64,000 nt of DNA from assembly GCA_900472625.1 (NCBI GenBank), contig UCIT01000001.1, positions 310,001 to 374,000 of the forward strand. The letters are read 5' to 3'. The stretch comes from Hyphomicrobiales bacterium (GTDB lineage Bacteria > Pseudomonadota > Alphaproteobacteria > Rhizobiales > Rhizobiaceae). Below are positions 17,419-28,602 of the stretch, piece by piece (positions within the stretch are counted from its first letter, which is position 1; each line of letters opens with the position of its first letter). Both the position numbers and the translations under genes were made by a program. A model generated the notes under the pieces. That model had not been told where the DNA came from, ran no database searches, and saw only the letters and a list, made by a program, of their open reading frames with translations.

Positions 17419-19161
17419 CTAATCGCCACGTCCTTCGTAGCCTGTCCCTGCGTCGTCCTTTGCAGACGATGCATTCGTTTCCTGCAGCACGGTAAAATGT
17501 CTCTTCAGGACCGCCAACTGGCTTTGCGACCATCCTCTGACATCGGTTACCGCAACCCAGGCATCGATATAGTGCTCGGGCGCGTAGACGTGACCGAAGC
17601 CCATCGGCGTCTTGTTGGCAACCAGCATGTCGAGGACCAACTGGAAGCCGGTGACGATGGGATACCATCGAAGTTGTGGCGAGACGTCGCTGGCGAGCGG
17701 TTCCCGCATCCAATCCGGGGATCGGTAGAAATCTTCAAAGCTGAAAAAGACGATCGGATCACTGGCATATTGCAGGTAGACGATCCGAAGAGGCCCCCAG
17801 GTTTGTGGTATCTCCTGTCCGGGAAAACCATCCTGATTCATGAAGCGGATCAACCGTCCATCGCGGAATTCCGGAAGGCTCGCGAGCGATCCGGCATTTC
17901 TTTCTTCGGTTATGCTCTTCCAAAGTGCGCTCGTGAATGGCGGGCCGCTCCAAAGCGCGCCCTGGACCGGATCGTCGATCATTTCGAAAAGGCGCGTCGA
18001 TTGCTGCGAGTTCATCGCGCCGAGGCTCAAACCATATAGATACAGCTTCGGTCGCGTCTCTTTCGGCAGCTTCGTCCAGTAACTATAAATCTGCGAGAAC
18101 AGGGCTCTGGCCGTATCCGCGCCGTATTCGGGATGGGCGAGAAGGGAGAGCGGGCTGCTGAGGTAGGAATACTGGACGGCAACGCTCGCGATATCTCCGT
18201 CATGAAGATATTCAACTGTATCGATGGCGGCTGGGTCCACCCAGCCGGTGCCGGTTGGTGTGATCACGATCAACACCGAACGCGAGAAACCGCCTTGGCG
18301 CTTGAGTTCCTCCAAAGCCAGTCGCGCCCGACCTTCCGCAGTCTGCTCCGATTGGAGGCCCACATAGACACGGATCGGTTCCAGGGCCGGTCGCTCGGTG
18401 ATGGCTCCGATATCACTCGCACGCGGACCAGACGCGACGAACTCTCTTCCGGCGCGCCCCAACTCGTTCCACGAAATCAGCGACGAAGGGCTGCCTGTCC
18501 TTTGGGCTTCTCCAGGTTGCGGGCGTTCAGGCTCAAGCAAAGCGTCGTATTGTCGATAGGACGCGTCAAGCAGCCGGAAAACAGCGCGGGCCAACACGTC
18601 GCTTGCCAGCGACCACAAGATCACAGTCGTGAGCGTGACTGCCAAAGTGATGGCGACCCGAGGCGGTATGTAGCGTCGCATCGGTCTGTCGATCACAACG
18701 GCCAGCCCCTTGGCGAGACGGGCCAGAACGAGCAGGACCGCAAAGGTGACCGCAGCGATCCCGCAGACGATGAACGGATTAAAGCTGTCGACAGGTGGCA
18801 TCCCTACGGCATGTCTCACGGAATTCTGCCAATCAGCCGAGCGCCAAAGCGCCGCGACGACGCAAGCGAGACTGATCACCGCTGCAGCATAGCGTGTCGC
18901 TATCTGCCATCGATCGATCCGCGGAAGGCCGAGATAGACCCAGAGCCAAGTGACGAAAGCACCAATTGCATAGCCTATGAAGAAACAAAGCCCGGCAAGG
19001 GCTCCCTGTGGCAGCGGATCGCGCGGTACCAGGGTTGGCGTCAGCGCGGATGCAAAAAGAAGACTACCGACGAGAAGGCCGAGCCGGGACAGGTTCCCCA
19101 AAGCGATCGTGGCAACATGCCCCCCCTTTGATTTCCGGCCTGCCATTGCATTATCGACCAT
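17419..19161 (-). CDS. Membrane-anchored alpha/beta-hydrolase (Abhydrolase_9 type)
   Basis: This 580-residue protein has about five N-terminal transmembrane helices (roughly 20-40, 55-78, 90-106, 130-150 and 170-190). A C-terminal alpha/beta-hydrolase domain follows (about 260-560). The nucleophile elbow is GLSLG with Ser379, and an RVYVGLQS segment near 265 opens the catalytic domain. This architecture matches the paired Abhydrolase_9 N-terminal and catalytic domains, an uncharacterised family of putative inner-membrane esterases. The gene is convergent with the amidohydrolase and lies just upstream of the RND operon end. No function can be assigned beyond hydrolase. Confidence 0.8.
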   Translation of the reverse strand: MVDNAMAGRKSKGGHVATIALGNLSRLGLLVGSLLFASALTPTLVPRDPLPQGALAGLCFFIGYAIGAFVTWLWVYLGLPRIDRWQIATRYAAAVISLACVVAALWRSADWQNSVRHAVGMPPVDSFNPFIVCGIAAVTFAVLLVLARLAKGLAVVIDRPMRRYIPPRVAITLAVTLTTVILWSLASDVLARAVFRLLDASYRQYDALLEPERPQPGEAQRTGSPSSLISWNELGRAGREFVASGPRASDIGAITERPALEPIRVYVGLQSEQTAEGRARLALEELKRQGGFSRSVLIVITPTGTGWVDPAAIDTVEYLHDGDIASVAVQYSYLSSPLSLLAHPEYGADTARALFSQIYSYWTKLPKETRPKLYLYGLSLGAMNSQQSTRLFEMIDDPVQGALWSGPPFTSALWKSITEERNAGSLASLPEFRDGRLIRFMNQDGFPGQEIPQTWGPLRIVYLQYASDPIVFFSFEDFYRSPDWMREPLASDVSPQLRWYPIVTGFQLVLDMLVANKTPMGFGHVYAPEHYIDAWVAVTDVRGWSQSQLAVLKRHFTVLQETNASSAKDDAGTGYEGRGD

Positions 19162-19191
19162 GCTTGCCCCAGTTCTTCAAATTCGCAGTTG

Positions 19192-22100
19192 TCAGGGAGT
19201 CGTCGTGGATTTGCTGCTGGCCACGATGGCATCGTCACCGAAAAGACGCCGCTTGATTGCCTCCCTGACGGTTTGAACGAACAGAAAGAGCAACGGGATC
19301 ATGACGAGGCCAATGGCCGTCCCGACGAGCAGCCCACCGAGAACCGTGATGCCGATCGCCTGGCGGCTGCCGGCTCCTGCACCTGTGGCGACGACGAGCG
19401 GCAGCACGCCGAGCACCGAAGCCAGCGCGGTCATCAGCACCGGCCTGAAGCGCTGCGACGTGCCATCCACCGCTGCTTCCATGATCCCCAGGCCTTGCTC
19501 CCGGCGCTCCTTGGCGAACTCAACGATCAGGATCGCATTCTTGGCGGCAAGGCCGATCAGCAGCAGCAATCCGATCTGTGCATATATGTTTAGGTCGATG
19601 CCGCCGATTACGAGACCGGCGAGCGCGCCCAGTACCGCTGCTGTCACCGACATCATTACGGCAAGGGGCACGATCCAACTTTCATACTGGGCCACGAGGA
19701 AGAGGTATGTGAAGACGATCCCCATGATCAAGATGATGACCGTCTCGCCGGCAGCCTGCTTCTCCTGAAGCGCCAGTCCTGTCCATTCGAAGCCGAAGCC
19801 AGGCGGGAGCTTTTCAGCGGCGAGTGCTTCCATCGCATTCAGGGCATCGCCCGTGCTCGCGCCGGCCGCTGCCTGCCCATTGATCGCCGCAGACGGGAAG
19901 AGGTTGTAGCGGTTTATCGAATTCGGGCCATAAGTCGTTGAAATAGAAAGAAGTCCTTGCAGCGGAACCATATCCCCGGATTGGCTTCGCACCCTCAGCC
20001 GCTGGATGTCCTCGGTTCGCATTCGAAAATTCGGTTCATCTTGAATTCGGACCTGGTAGACCCGAGAGAACATATTGAAATCATCCACATAAGATGATCC
20101 GAGATGAGCCTGCAATGTGCTGAAGATCACCGCAGGCGAGACGCCGTAAAGTTCCGCGCGCTTCCGGTCGATGTCGAGATAGATTTGCGGCGCGTCGGCT
20201 GAAAAGGTGCTGAAGACGCCCGTCAGATTGGGCCTTTGATTTGCGGCGACGATCAGCCCGCGCATCACTTCGGCCAGCTCTTCCTGGCTCTGGCCGGTGC
20301 GGGCCTGAAGACGGAAATCGAACCCACCGGTTGTGCCGAGGCCCGGAATGGCCGGCGGATTGAACGGCACCACGGATGCGGTCGACACCGCGCTGAACTG
20401 CGCGCGCAGCCGCTGCATCAACGCGAAGACGCTCTGATCCCGCGAGCGCTCGTTCCACGGCTTCAAGGCCGAGATGATCATCCCGGAATTCGAGCCTCCG
20501 GCGCCGATCATGCTGGCGCCGGCGATCCCGATCGTATTGGCCACGCCCGGTGTCTGCTGCAGCAACGTGGTGACCGTCCTGATCGTCTGCTGGGTGCGCT
20601 CGAGCGAGGCGGAATCCGGCAGCTGCACATTGACGAACAGATAGCCCTGATCCTCCGACGGCACGAAGCCGGCTGGCAACATCCGATAGAAGCCATAGAT
20701 TCCCGAAACAACCAGGACCACGACCAGCGCGCTGATTACGGCACGGCGAGCAAACAGGTTGAGCAGGTGCAGATAGAACCGTCTTGAAACGTCCAGCCCC
20801 TGGTTCACCTTGCTGAAGAAGCCCGATCTCTTCTCCTTCGGTGGACGAAGGATCAGCACGCAGAGCGCCGGGCTGAGTGTCAGGGCATTGATCGTCGAGA
20901 AGGTGATCGTCACGAGAATTGTGACCGCAAACTGCCGATAAAGTTCGCCGGTGATACCCGCCAAAAATGCGACCGGCACGAACAGCGCTGCCAGCACGAG
21001 GGTGGTTGCGACGATGGGCCCGGTGACTTGGTTCATCGTCAGCAGCGTGGCTTCGCGCACGTCCGCTTCCGTCTCGCTCATGATGCGCTGGACATTCTCG
21101 ACGACGATGATCGCGTCGTCCACCACCAGGCTGATGGCCAGGATCATGGCGAAGAGCGTGATCGTGTTCACCGAGTACCCCATGAGATAGAGCACGGCGA
21201 AGCCGCCCACCAGCGAGACCGGTATCGTCAGCGTCGGGATGATCGTGGCGCGCCAGTCCTGCAGGAAGAGAAAGACCACCGCCACAACAAGCACGAAGGT
21301 GATCGCCAAGGTCACGAAAATCTCATGGATGGTCTGACGAACGAAGGCTGTCGTATCGAAAACAACCGTATAGGCGACGTCATCGGGAAATGCCTTAGAC
21401 AGTGTCTTCAATTCGTCCAGCACCGCCTCTGACACCGCGAGCGCGTTGGCGTCTGCTGACTGGTAAACAACGACGGTGGCGCTAGGCTGTCCGTTCAGGG
21501 TCGATGTTGAATCGTAGGATTGCGCGCCCAATTCGACCCTCGCGACGTCGTGAAGCCGCACAATCGCGCCGTCGCTGTTGGTTCGAATGATGATATTGCC
21601 GAACTCCGACGCATCGGCCAATCGCCCGCGTGCCTGGACGGTCAGCTGCAACTGCTGGCCAGGGGTCGAGGGAGGAGAGCCCAATTGCCCGGCCGATGCC
21701 TGCGCGTTCTGCGCTTGAATGGCCAAGGTCAGATCGGACGCCGTGACACCGAGAGCCTGCATACGGTCGGGGTTCATCCAGATGCGCATGCTGTATGCCG
21801 GGCCGAAGACGCTTGCTTCCCCAACGCCCTTCAGGCGGGCGATCGCGTCGCGGATGTTGATCATCGCGTAGTTGCTGATGAAAACGTCGTCCTTCGTGCC
21901 CTTGGGAGAGTAGACGGCGAAACCGAGCAGCATGCTGGACGAACGGCTTCTGACCGACACGCCCGTCTGGGTCACGGCGGCGGGAAGCCGCGGCGTGGCC
22001 ATCGCCACCCGATTTTGCACGTTGACCTGAGCGATAGCCGGATCGGTGCCCGGCAGGAACGTTACCGTCAGGCTGTAGGTGCCGTTGTTCGTGCTTGAAG

Positions 22101-22344
22101 ACGACATGTAAAGCATGTCTTCGACGCCGTTCACCTGGTCCTCGATCGGCGGGCCGACGCTCTCGGTCATCACGCCGGCATTGGCGCCGGGATAGCTTGC
22201 GGTGACCTGCACCTCAGGCGGCGTGATCTGCGGAAATTGGGCGACCGGGATCAGAAATAGCGAGACAGCCCCGGCGATCATCATGACAATCGCGACCACC
22301 ATTGCAAATCTGGGTCTGGCAATGACGCTGGACGATATGTTCAT
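19192..22344 (-). CDS. RND efflux pump inner-membrane transporter (HAE1/AcrB family)
   Basis: This 1050-residue transporter has the AcrB layout of 12 helices with two large periplasmic loops. The N-terminus [14 protein letters not shown] fits the family. The helix-4 proton-relay aspartates are Asp409-Asp410 in [34 protein letters not shown] and [16 protein letters not shown] are further family markers. The ATG at 22344 overlaps the adaptor gene's stop (ATGA), so the two are coupled; the open frame reaches 22503 but lies within the adaptor gene. It expels drugs or other amphiphiles with the adaptor. No TolC-type outer-membrane gene is adjacent. Confidence 0.93.
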   Translation of the reverse strand: MNISSSVIARPRFAMVVAIVMMIAGAVSLFLIPVAQFPQITPPEVQVTASYPGANAGVMTESVGPPIEDQVNGVEDMLYMSSSSTNNGTYSLTVTFLPGTDPAIAQVNVQNRVAMATPRLPAAVTQTGVSVRSRSSSMLLGFAVYSPKGTKDDVFISNYAMINIRDAIARLKGVGEASVFGPAYSMRIWMNPDRMQALGVTASDLTLAIQAQNAQASAGQLGSPPSTPGQQLQLTVQARGRLADASEFGNIIIRTNSDGAIVRLHDVARVELGAQSYDSTSTLNGQPSATVVVYQSADANALAVSEAVLDELKTLSKAFPDDVAYTVVFDTTAFVRQTIHEIFVTLAITFVLVVAVVFLFLQDWRATIIPTLTIPVSLVGGFAVLYLMGYSVNTITLFAMILAISLVVDDAIIVVENVQRIMSETEADVREATLLTMNQVTGPIVATTLVLAALFVPVAFLAGITGELYRQFAVTILVTITFSTINALTLSPALCVLILRPPKEKRSGFFSKVNQGLDVSRRFYLHLLNLFARRAVISALVVVLVVSGIYGFYRMLPAGFVPSEDQGYLFVNVQLPDSASLERTQQTIRTVTTLLQQTPGVANTIGIAGASMIGAGGSNSGMIISALKPWNERSRDQSVFALMQRLRAQFSAVSTASVVPFNPPAIPGLGTTGGFDFRLQARTGQSQEELAEVMRGLIVAANQRPNLTGVFSTFSADAPQIYLDIDRKRAELYGVSPAVIFSTLQAHLGSSYVDDFNMFSRVYQVRIQDEPNFRMRTEDIQRLRVRSQSGDMVPLQGLLSISTTYGPNSINRYNLFPSAAINGQAAAGASTGDALNAMEALAAEKLPPGFGFEWTGLALQEKQAAGETVIILIMGIVFTYLFLVAQYESWIVPLAVMMSVTAAVLGALAGLVIGGIDLNIYAQIGLLLLIGLAAKNAILIVEFAKERREQGLGIMEAAVDGTSQRFRPVLMTALASVLGVLPLVVATGAGAGSRQAIGITVLGGLLVGTAIGLVMIPLLFLFVQTVREAIKRRLFGDDAIVASSKSTTTP

Positions 22345-23513
22345 TGCGATGACCCGGATTGAGATGACCCGGGTGCCACGGCCGTGACGCTGCCGCTGGC
22401 CGGCGATGCCGGCGTGGGATTGACCGCAAGTCCTTCGGACACGTTCTGCAGCCCTTCGACGATCAGCGTCTCGCCGCCACTCAGCCCGTCCGCGACGACC
22501 CAATTTCCCTCGACCTGCTCGGCCAGCTTTACGCGCCGCGTCTCTACCTGTCGGCTACCATTGACAAGCATGACGAACTTGCCGTCGTGGTCCTGCTGGA
22601 CGACGCCCACGGGCACGACGGGACGCAATTTCTTTTCGGCTTCGGAGATGATGACAGTGACGAACTGACCGGGGATCAGCAGCGATTGCCGATTGGGAAA
22701 CAGTGCTCGGATGGGCAAAGTGCCGGTCGATGGATCGATCTCGTTGCCGAAGAAGTCCATGTCGCCGGGTTCAGCGTAGGCCTGGCCGTTCGACAGCCGC
22801 AGCGTCGGCTTGTAGCGCCTGACGAGTTCCTCCTTGCCGATATCGCCGGCGGCGGCGCGCAGGTCGAGGATTGAGCGGTCGCTGACGGAGAACACCACGC
22901 GGATAGGATCCAGTTCAACGACACGCGCGAGGATCTGCGAACTGCCGCTGACGAAGCTGCCATCCGACAATGCCGCAGCACCGATGCGTCCGTCGATCGG
23001 CGAGACTATCTTGCTGTAACTGAGGTTGAGCTCTGCCTGGTCCACCCGCGTCTGCGCCGACAACACATTTGCCTGCCCGGTTTCGACAGCTGCCTGACTC
23101 TGCTCCAGCGTGGCGCGCGATATGGTCTGGCTGCTCAGCGTTTGGTTGCGCGCAAGCTGGCGCTGCGCATCCGCGAGGGTGGCCTCGGCGCTCGTTTGCG
23201 CCGCCTTCGCGTCCGCCAGCGCGATGTCGAGAGATCGCCGATCTATCAGAAAAAGCGGCTGGTCCTTTGTGACAAGCTGACCTTCGTCGAACAGACGCTT
23301 GTCCAGAAAGCCTTCGATCCGCGAGCGGATGTCAACGGCATTGACCGCCTCCACGCGACCGACGAATTCGTGCTTGGGCGATACATCTTCAATCGCAACG
23401 CTGATCACGCCGACAGAGGGAGCCGTCTGCGCGGCCACAGACTGTGGCATCGATATGACTGCCGCAAGCAGTGCCGTAACGCATGCCGGCGGAATTCGAC
23501 GTCGCACGTTCAT
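22341..23513 (-). CDS. RND efflux periplasmic adaptor (membrane fusion protein)
   Basis: This is a 390-residue HlyD-like adaptor with a signal sequence over residues 1-28. The lipoyl half-motif [31 protein letters not shown] is followed by an alpha-hairpin (about 95-165) and then the beta-barrel segment [13 protein letters not shown]. The start at ATG 23513 has GGAG 8 nt upstream and gives a proper signal peptide; an ATG at 23549 does not. It bridges the RND transporter to an outer-membrane channel. The C-terminus is Ser/Gly/Pro-rich and probably disordered. Confidence 0.9.
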   Translation of the reverse strand: MNVRRRIPPACVTALLAAVISMPQSVAAQTAPSVGVISVAIEDVSPKHEFVGRVEAVNAVDIRSRIEGFLDKRLFDEGQLVTKDQPLFLIDRRSLDIALADAKAAQTSAEATLADAQRQLARNQTLSSQTISRATLEQSQAAVETGQANVLSAQTRVDQAELNLSYSKIVSPIDGRIGAAALSDGSFVSGSSQILARVVELDPIRVVFSVSDRSILDLRAAAGDIGKEELVRRYKPTLRLSNGQAYAEPGDMDFFGNEIDPSTGTLPIRALFPNRQSLLIPGQFVTVIISEAEKKLRPVVPVGVVQQDHDGKFVMLVNGSRQVETRRVKLAEQVEGNWVVADGLSGGETLIVEGLQNVSEGLAVNPTPASPASGSVTAVAPGSSQSGSSQ

Positions 23514-23649
23514 CGACCAGTCTCCAGCAGGACCGAGATGAAGTCTCAACTCAAGCGTAGGGAAGCAGTCATTGGGGCAGTGGCAATGAGCAAGGTTTAC
23601 TGCTTACCGTTGCAATCGGCAAGGCCAGGCAGCGACCGCTTGGCGCAGA

Positions 23650-24264
23650 TCAACCTAATCGCGCGCGCAGTTCGGCGTTTTCTGCTTCCAGTTGGGCGAT
23701 CCGTTCGTGCAGCGGCAGGACCGCCGTGGCGATTTCCTTTTCCGTGAAGCGTGGCGTGATGTGCTGCGGGCAGTTCCAGTCGAAGCTTGCCAATCGTAGC
23801 CGGAATATCCTTTCGAGCCTGGCCTTGTACCCGCCGTCCGTCACCAGCTCGGTCAGCGACGGCTCGTCTGCCAGTCCCAGCTTCTCTACGTGGGCATAGA
23901 TCTTCAGGCGTGTGCGTCGGGGATAATCGATGAGAAACAGACACGTACGGTCGTTGGCCAAAAGATTGCCGGTGCTGATGTATTGCCGGTTGCCGCTATA
24001 ATCCGCGAAGGCCAAGCTGCGGTCGTCGATAACCTTGAGGAATCCGCGCGGTCCACCCCTGTGCTGGACGTAGGGCCAGCCCGTCTCCGACGTCGATGCG
24101 ATGTAGAAGCTGTCGCGCTCGCCGATGAACGCGCGTTCGTTTTCCGTAAAGCGGTCGAACTCCCGGTGACCCTTGAAATCCTGCCAGATGCCATCCACGC
24201 CCATCTCCGCTTGTGCCGCACGCACACTCGGGGTCCGGGCAATATCCATAAAGCCATAGGGCAT
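23650..24264 (-). CDS. Pyridoxamine 5'-phosphate oxidase-like FMN-binding protein
   Basis: This 204-residue protein has a split-barrel flavin-binding fold. It contains FIGERDSFYIASTSETGWPYVQHRGGP near 45 (flavin phosphate region), then FADYSGNRQYISTGNL and CLFLIDYPRRTRLKIYAHVE. It ends in a short coiled helix HERIAQLEAENAELRARLG. Members reduce or bind flavins or F420, or act as general stress proteins. This one is a putative flavin-nucleotide-binding oxidoreductase without a known substrate. The start at 24264 has GGAGA 7 nt upstream. It is divergent from the transglutaminase-like gene. Confidence 0.78.
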   Translation of the reverse strand: MPYGFMDIARTPSVRAAQAEMGVDGIWQDFKGHREFDRFTENERAFIGERDSFYIASTSETGWPYVQHRGGPRGFLKVIDDRSLAFADYSGNRQYISTGNLLANDRTCLFLIDYPRRTRLKIYAHVEKLGLADEPSLTELVTDGGYKARLERIFRLRLASFDWNCPQHITPRFTEKEIATAVLPLHERIAQLEAENAELRARLG

Positions 24265-24549
24265 AGTGTTTCTCCGGAATGTGTCTCGACGCCGAGGCAT
24301 CTCATTATTTGCTATGTGTTCATGCCAAGCGACAAGAGCAAACGGAATATTGCAAACCTTCGGGCGCGCCCCAATCGAACTCGAACGGACGATCGTTCAA
24401 AACAGGCGACATTTCTCAATGCCCCTTGGCGCGGACGTGTTATGAACGAAGCTGCCTGCTATGCTTCTCATGGCAAAGCTGCGGATTATCCGCTTCGGCT
24501 GACGGTGGCGCACCGCTCATCCTGCCACGATCAGCGTCGAGGGGTCCCT

Positions 24550-25356
24550 TTGCTCATACGCTATGGCTACGATATCACCGTCACCTGCCCGCAGGCGACG
24601 CCAATGCTGACGATGCTGACACCGAGGCTCGAACGAGCCGCCGATATCCAGTCTCCGGATGTGGTCGTGACCAATCCGCAGACATCGACGAGCAGCTACG
24701 CCGACCTGTTCGGAAACATCTGCCGTCGATTCATAGCCCCCGCCGGCGATCTCCAGATCTGGGGCGACGGGACGCTCGAAGATACCGGCCTGCACGATCC
24801 GGTCTTCCAGGATGCGCAGGAAGTGCCTGTTGGCGATCTGCCGGATGAATGCCTGATCTATCTCATGGGCAGCCGATATTGCGAGACCGACCGCCTCAGC
24901 CAGATTGCCTGGGACAGGTTCGGGCATGTCGCGCCGGGCTGGGGAAGGGTCCAGGCGATCTGCGATTTCGTGCATGACCATATCACCTTTGGTTATCAGG
25001 ACGCCCGCTCGACGCGCACGGCATTGGAAGCGTACGAGGAACGCATCGGGGTCTGCCGCGACTATGCCCATCTTGCCATCGCACTTTGCCGCTGCATGAA
25101 TATTCCGGCGCGTTACATCAACGGCCATCTCGGTGATATCGGGGTCCCGATTCTGGATCCGATGGACTACAGCGCCTGGATCGAGGTCTATCTCAGCGGC
25201 CAATGGATGACCTTCGATCCGCGAAACAATATCCCACGCATCGGCCGTATCGTCGTTGCCAGCGGACGTGATGCCGCCGATGTGCCCCTGATCGTCTCTT
25301 TCGGGCCGCACGTTTTGAAGTCGTTCCGGATATGGACCTACGAGCTCAACGAGTGA
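24550..25356 (+). CDS. Transglutaminase-like cysteine protease family protein
   Basis: This is a 268-residue protein, starting at TTG 24550 with GAGG about 8 nt upstream; the start gives (M)LIRYGYDITVTCPQ, which fits the family's N-terminal beta domain. The catalytic core contains GVCRDYAHLA with Cys169 and the final aspartate in WMTFDPRNN (Asp223). The position usually occupied by the HAW histidine reads YSAW (Ser208). The frame is open as far upstream as 23890 but there overlaps the oxidoreductase gene antisense. The role, perhaps peptide cleavage or crosslinking, is unknown. No peptide-ligase (circularly permuted ATP-grasp) or alpha-E partner is adjacent. Confidence 0.72.
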   Translation: MLIRYGYDITVTCPQATPMLTMLTPRLERAADIQSPDVVVTNPQTSTSSYADLFGNICRRFIAPAGDLQIWGDGTLEDTGLHDPVFQDAQEVPVGDLPDECLIYLMGSRYCETDRLSQIAWDRFGHVAPGWGRVQAICDFVHDHITFGYQDARSTRTALEAYEERIGVCRDYAHLAIALCRCMNIPARYINGHLGDIGVPILDPMDYSAWIEVYLSGQWMTFDPRNNIPRIGRIVVASGRDAADVPLIVSFGPHVLKSFRIWTYELNE

Positions 25357-25474
25357 GGCCATGATGCCGACGTTGGCATCGAGCGCGATATTTCCGGTCG
25401 ATGTGGATGATGCGAGTGCTAGAAAGCCCTAATCGTCTGTCGCATTAAACAAGCGAAAAACATTATTGTCGTTA

Positions 25475-25494
25475 TAGTCTATAAATTGGATCGT
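25475..25494. promoter_or_regulatory. Candidate regulatory site upstream of tauA (shared sulfur motif, weaker copy)
   Basis: TAGTCTATAAATTGGATCGT shares its first 11 bases with the reverse complement of the dyad at 45989-46008 (TAGTCTATAAA) and 14 of 20 positions overall. The octamer TTATTGTC precedes it at 25463-25470, as it does at 45983-45990. It lies 92-111 bp before the tauA ATG in an AT-rich stretch. It is probably the same regulator's site or part of a promoter. Confidence 0.4.
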
Positions 25495-25585
25495 TTTGTC
25501 TGTGTGCGTCTGAGCATCCTTCGTAGTCTTGTCCCGTCGAAACAGTTTCACGCTGATGCACAAGCTCAGCAATTGGGGGCGAAAC

Positions 25586-26599
25586 ATGAATATCAAGGGT
25601 CTCATCGCAGGTCTTACACTTGGCGTTGCCAGTGTAGCCGCACCGTTTATCGCACAGGCGGCCGACAAGAAGGTTGTCGTTGCCTACCAGACGGACGCGT
25701 TGCCATCGTCCGTCGCCATTGCCAACGGGGGATTCTCCAAGGCCACCGGCTACGACATCGATTTCCGCAAATTCAACTCGGGCGCCGAAATTTTTGCGGC
25801 AATCGCCTCGGGTGACGTGCAGGTCGGTTATGTCGGCTCCAGCCCATTCGCGGCTGCCACCTCGCGCGGCCTCGCCGTCAAGGCGTTCTACCTCTCCTCG
25901 ATCTCGGGCATCGACGAAGCATTGGTCGTCCGCAACGGTTCGGGCATCGAGACCCTCAAGGATCTGAAGGGCAAGAAGCTGGCGGCGGCGCCTGTGTCTA
26001 CTGACCATTACCAGCTGCTGGCGCTGATCAAGTCGCTCGGCCTCAGCGAGAAGGATGTGCAGGTTTTCGCCATCCCGCAGCCTGAAATCGTCGCCAGCTA
26101 CAACCGCGGCGACATTGATGGCGGCTTCGTCTGGGATCCAGCGCTGACCGAACTGAAAAAGAATGGCAAGGTTCTTGTCACCTCCAAGGACGTCGCCGAC
26201 AAGGGCGCGCCGACCTTCTCCGCCTGGGTAGCGGCATCGAAATTTGCCGATGAGAACCCTGAGTTCCTCAAGGGCTTTTCCGGCGTGATCAACAAGTATT
26301 ACGCCTCCTTCGCCGACGACAAGAAGGCCTGGGGTCCGGACAGCGAGAACGCCAAGCTGCTGGCAAAGGCGCTGGGCGGCACCGCCGATCAGCAGGCTGC
26401 GGCACTGAAGAACCTGACGCTTCTCACTCCTGAAGTTCAGGCATCGGATGCATGGCTCGGTGGCGGCGAGAAGTCGGGTGCAGCCAAGATACTCAAGGAC
26501 ACGGCGACGTTCCTGAAGGAGCAGGGCAAGGTCAGTGAAGTGCTGCCGAGCTACGCCGCCTTCGTGACGCCCGACGCGCTCGCCAACGCAAGCAACTAA
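25586..26599 (+). CDS. tauA: Taurine/alkanesulfonate ABC transporter substrate-binding protein
   Basis: This 337-residue periplasmic protein has a signal peptide (1-23, ending AQA|ADKK). TauA-like features are [37 protein letters not shown] and [27 protein letters not shown]. It binds taurine or related sulfonates for import as a sulfur source. The ATG at 25586 is preceded by a G-rich leader; a spurious in-frame start lies at 25529. It heads the operon tauABC, and two hairpins separate it from tauB. Confidence 0.88.
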   Translation: MNIKGLIAGLTLGVASVAAPFIAQAADKKVVVAYQTDALPSSVAIANGGFSKATGYDIDFRKFNSGAEIFAAIASGDVQVGYVGSSPFAAATSRGLAVKAFYLSSISGIDEALVVRNGSGIETLKDLKGKKLAAAPVSTDHYQLLALIKSLGLSEKDVQVFAIPQPEIVASYNRGDIDGGFVWDPALTELKKNGKVLVTSKDVADKGAPTFSAWVAASKFADENPEFLKGFSGVINKYYASFADDKKAWGPDSENAKLLAKALGGTADQQAAALKNLTLLTPEVQASDAWLGGGEKSGAAKILKDTATFLKEQGKVSEVLPSYAAFVTPDALANASN

Positions 26600-26609
26600 C
26601 GAAACCCCA

Positions 26610-26652
26610 AGGTGCGCTCGCGCACCTCGTCACGCTGGCGCGACATCGCGCC
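26610..26652 (+). other. Two intercistronic hairpins between tauA and tauB
   Basis: GGTGCG (26611-26616) pairs with CGCACC (26621-26626) around the tetraloop CTCG, extended by one A-T pair. GGCGCG (26637-26642) pairs with CGCGCC (26647-26652) around ACAT. Neither has a U-run. Such structures commonly protect the 3' end of a binding-protein mRNA so that it outnumbers the membrane components. Confidence 0.5.
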
Positions 26653-26678
26653 GGCGTCCTGCATTGAAGAGGCGACCT

Positions 26679-27470
26679 ATGCTCAAAGTCGATCACGCGA
26701 GTGTCTATTTCAAAACACGAGACGGAAACACCGTTCATGCACTCGACCGTGTCTCGCTCGATATTCCCGATAACAGCTTTGTCGTCGCGCTCGGCGCATC
26801 CGGCTGCGGCAAGTCCACGCTGCTGAACGCCATCGCCGGCTTCCTGCCGCTGTCGGATGGAACGATCACGCTGGATGGCCGGCCCGTCGTCTCGCCGGGT
26901 GCCGATCGTGGCGTCGTTTTTCAGAAGGACACGCTTCTGCCCTGGAAGACGGTCATCGACAATGTCGCGCTGGGCCTGAAATTTGCCGGCCTGTCGAAAA
27001 CGACCCGGCATGAGCGCGCCTATGAATTGCTGCAGCTTGTCGGCCTGAAGGACTTTGCCAAGGCCTTCCCGTATGAACTGTCCGGCGGCATGCGCCAGCG
27101 CGTCGGCATTGCCCGCGCCCTCGCGACCGAGCCCGCCGTGCTCCTTATGGACGAGCCGTTCGGCGCACTCGACAGCCTGACGCGTGAACAGATGCAGGAA
27201 TTGCTGGTCTCGATCTGGAAGAAAACGCACACGCGGATTTTCTTCATCACCCACTCGATCGAGGAGGCTTTGTTCCTCGGCACCCAGGTCGTGGTCATGT
27301 CGCCGCGCCCAGGCCGCATCGTTGCCCGCTTCGATCTCGATTTCGTCCGCCAGTTCGCCGAAACCGGCGACGCGCGGTCGGTCAAGACCTCACCTGAATT
27401 CGCCAATCTGCGCGAGGAAATCCGTGACATCCTCCACGGTTCCGAAGACTTGAGGAGTGCCGCCGAATGA
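26679..27470 (+). CDS. tauB: Taurine/alkanesulfonate ABC transporter ATP-binding protein
   Basis: This 263-residue ATPase has Walker [10 protein letters not shown] (39-47), the NitT/TauT-type Q-loop [17 protein letters not shown], signature [15 protein letters not shown], and Walker [24 protein letters not shown]. The ATG at 26679 has GAGG upstream; a TTG at 26664 is less likely. Its stop overlaps the tauC start (ATGA at 27467). It energises sulfonate uptake with TauC. Confidence 0.9.
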   Translation: MLKVDHASVYFKTRDGNTVHALDRVSLDIPDNSFVVALGASGCGKSTLLNAIAGFLPLSDGTITLDGRPVVSPGADRGVVFQKDTLLPWKTVIDNVALGLKFAGLSKTTRHERAYELLQLVGLKDFAKAFPYELSGGMRQRVGIARALATEPAVLLMDEPFGALDSLTREQMQELLVSIWKKTHTRIFFITHSIEEALFLGTQVVVMSPRPGRIVARFDLDFVRQFAETGDARSVKTSPEFANLREEIRDILHGSEDLRSAAE

Positions 27471-28321
27471 GCGAGTTCACACAAACCGGACAGGTGGTCA
27501 TCGGTGTGTCCGCCGACCAGCCGAAACTCGTCAAGATGAAGGGCTTCGGGGTCGGCGAGAAGCCGACCGTGCTGATAAGCGTCGCCACGGCGCTGGTGCT
27601 TCTCGCCGCCTGGTGGCTTGTCGCCAAGCTGGCGCTTGTGCCGCACCTCTTCCTGCCGACGCCCAACGAGGTCTGGTTCCAGATCGGCGCCATCTATCGC
27701 GACGGCTATGCCGGGGCGACGCTCTACGAGCACATCTCCGCAAGCCTTTTCCGGATCATCACGGCTGCCGCAATTGCCACCGTGGTCGGTATTCCCGTCG
27801 GCCTGCTGATGGGGCTGAACCGGTGGGTGAAAGGCGTGCTCGATACACCCATCGAGTTCTACTGGCCACTGCCGCCGCTCGCCTACCTGCCGCTGATGAT
27901 CATCTGGCTCGGCATCGGCGAGACCTCCAAGGTGACGCTGCTGGTGCTGGCGATGTTCGCGCCCATCTGCCTGTCGGCCCAGGCCGGCGTCCGCTCGCTA
28001 CCGATCGAACGCGTCAATGCGGCGAGATCTCTGGGTGCCAAGCCGTGGCAACTGCTGTTGAACATCGTCCTGCCATCGGCGCTGCCGGAAATCCTCACCG
28101 GTCTCAGGATTGCGCTCGGCATCGGTTGGGGCACGCTGGTCGCCGCCGAACTGATCGCCTCGACCCGCGGAATTGGCTTCATGATCATGTCGGCCTCGCA
28201 ATTCCTGGCAACGGACGTGGTTTTCGTCGGCATCGGCATCATCGCCGCCTGCGCCTTCGCCTTCAGCGCCGCCATTCGAATGCTGGAAGCGGTTCTTGTG
28301 CCCTGGAAGGGCAAAAGCTAG
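27467..28321 (+). CDS. tauC: Taurine/alkanesulfonate ABC transporter permease
   Basis: This is a 284-residue inner-membrane permease with about six helices. The EAA loop is [47 protein letters not shown], typical of the nitrate/taurine/sulfonate permease family. It is translationally coupled to tauB. A 281-bp gap follows before cysP, so tauABC and cysPTWA may be separately transcribed. No sulfonate monooxygenase gene (tauD or ssuD) directly follows. Confidence 0.9.
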   Translation: MSEFTQTGQVVIGVSADQPKLVKMKGFGVGEKPTVLISVATALVLLAAWWLVAKLALVPHLFLPTPNEVWFQIGAIYRDGYAGATLYEHISASLFRIITAAAIATVVGIPVGLLMGLNRWVKGVLDTPIEFYWPLPPLAYLPLMIIWLGIGETSKVTLLVLAMFAPICLSAQAGVRSLPIERVNAARSLGAKPWQLLLNIVLPSALPEILTGLRIALGIGWGTLVAAELIASTRGIGFMIMSASQFLATDVVFVGIGIIAACAFAFSAAIRMLEAVLVPWKGKS

Positions 28322-28602
28322 CCGGGTCGCGCCGCCGAGTATCGCGCGCAGTCGGTCGCTTCTGGGCGAATTGCGCGCGAACAGCACAACTCGCTGTCAG
28401 CGTAAGTTTCAGCAACTCAACGTTTTCTCGCCGTAGCTGATCAGCTGGATGTTGCAGTGCCTCGAGACGCACAAAAGCCGACGAAATTCACCAGTTAGTG
28501 GACGAAATTTCTAAAGTGCATCGCAACCGGGGAGGGCAGTTTCTCGCGTCGGGCATGCGCTTTCTTTAAGTTCAGCGTCAACGTTCAAAACTGGAGCCAT
28601 GC

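Noticed and set aside
23890..24549. A longer N-terminal extension of the transglutaminase-like gene.
   Set aside because: The extension overlaps the oxidoreductase gene on the opposite strand and lacks protein-like sequence. TTG 24550 gives the family-like N-terminus.
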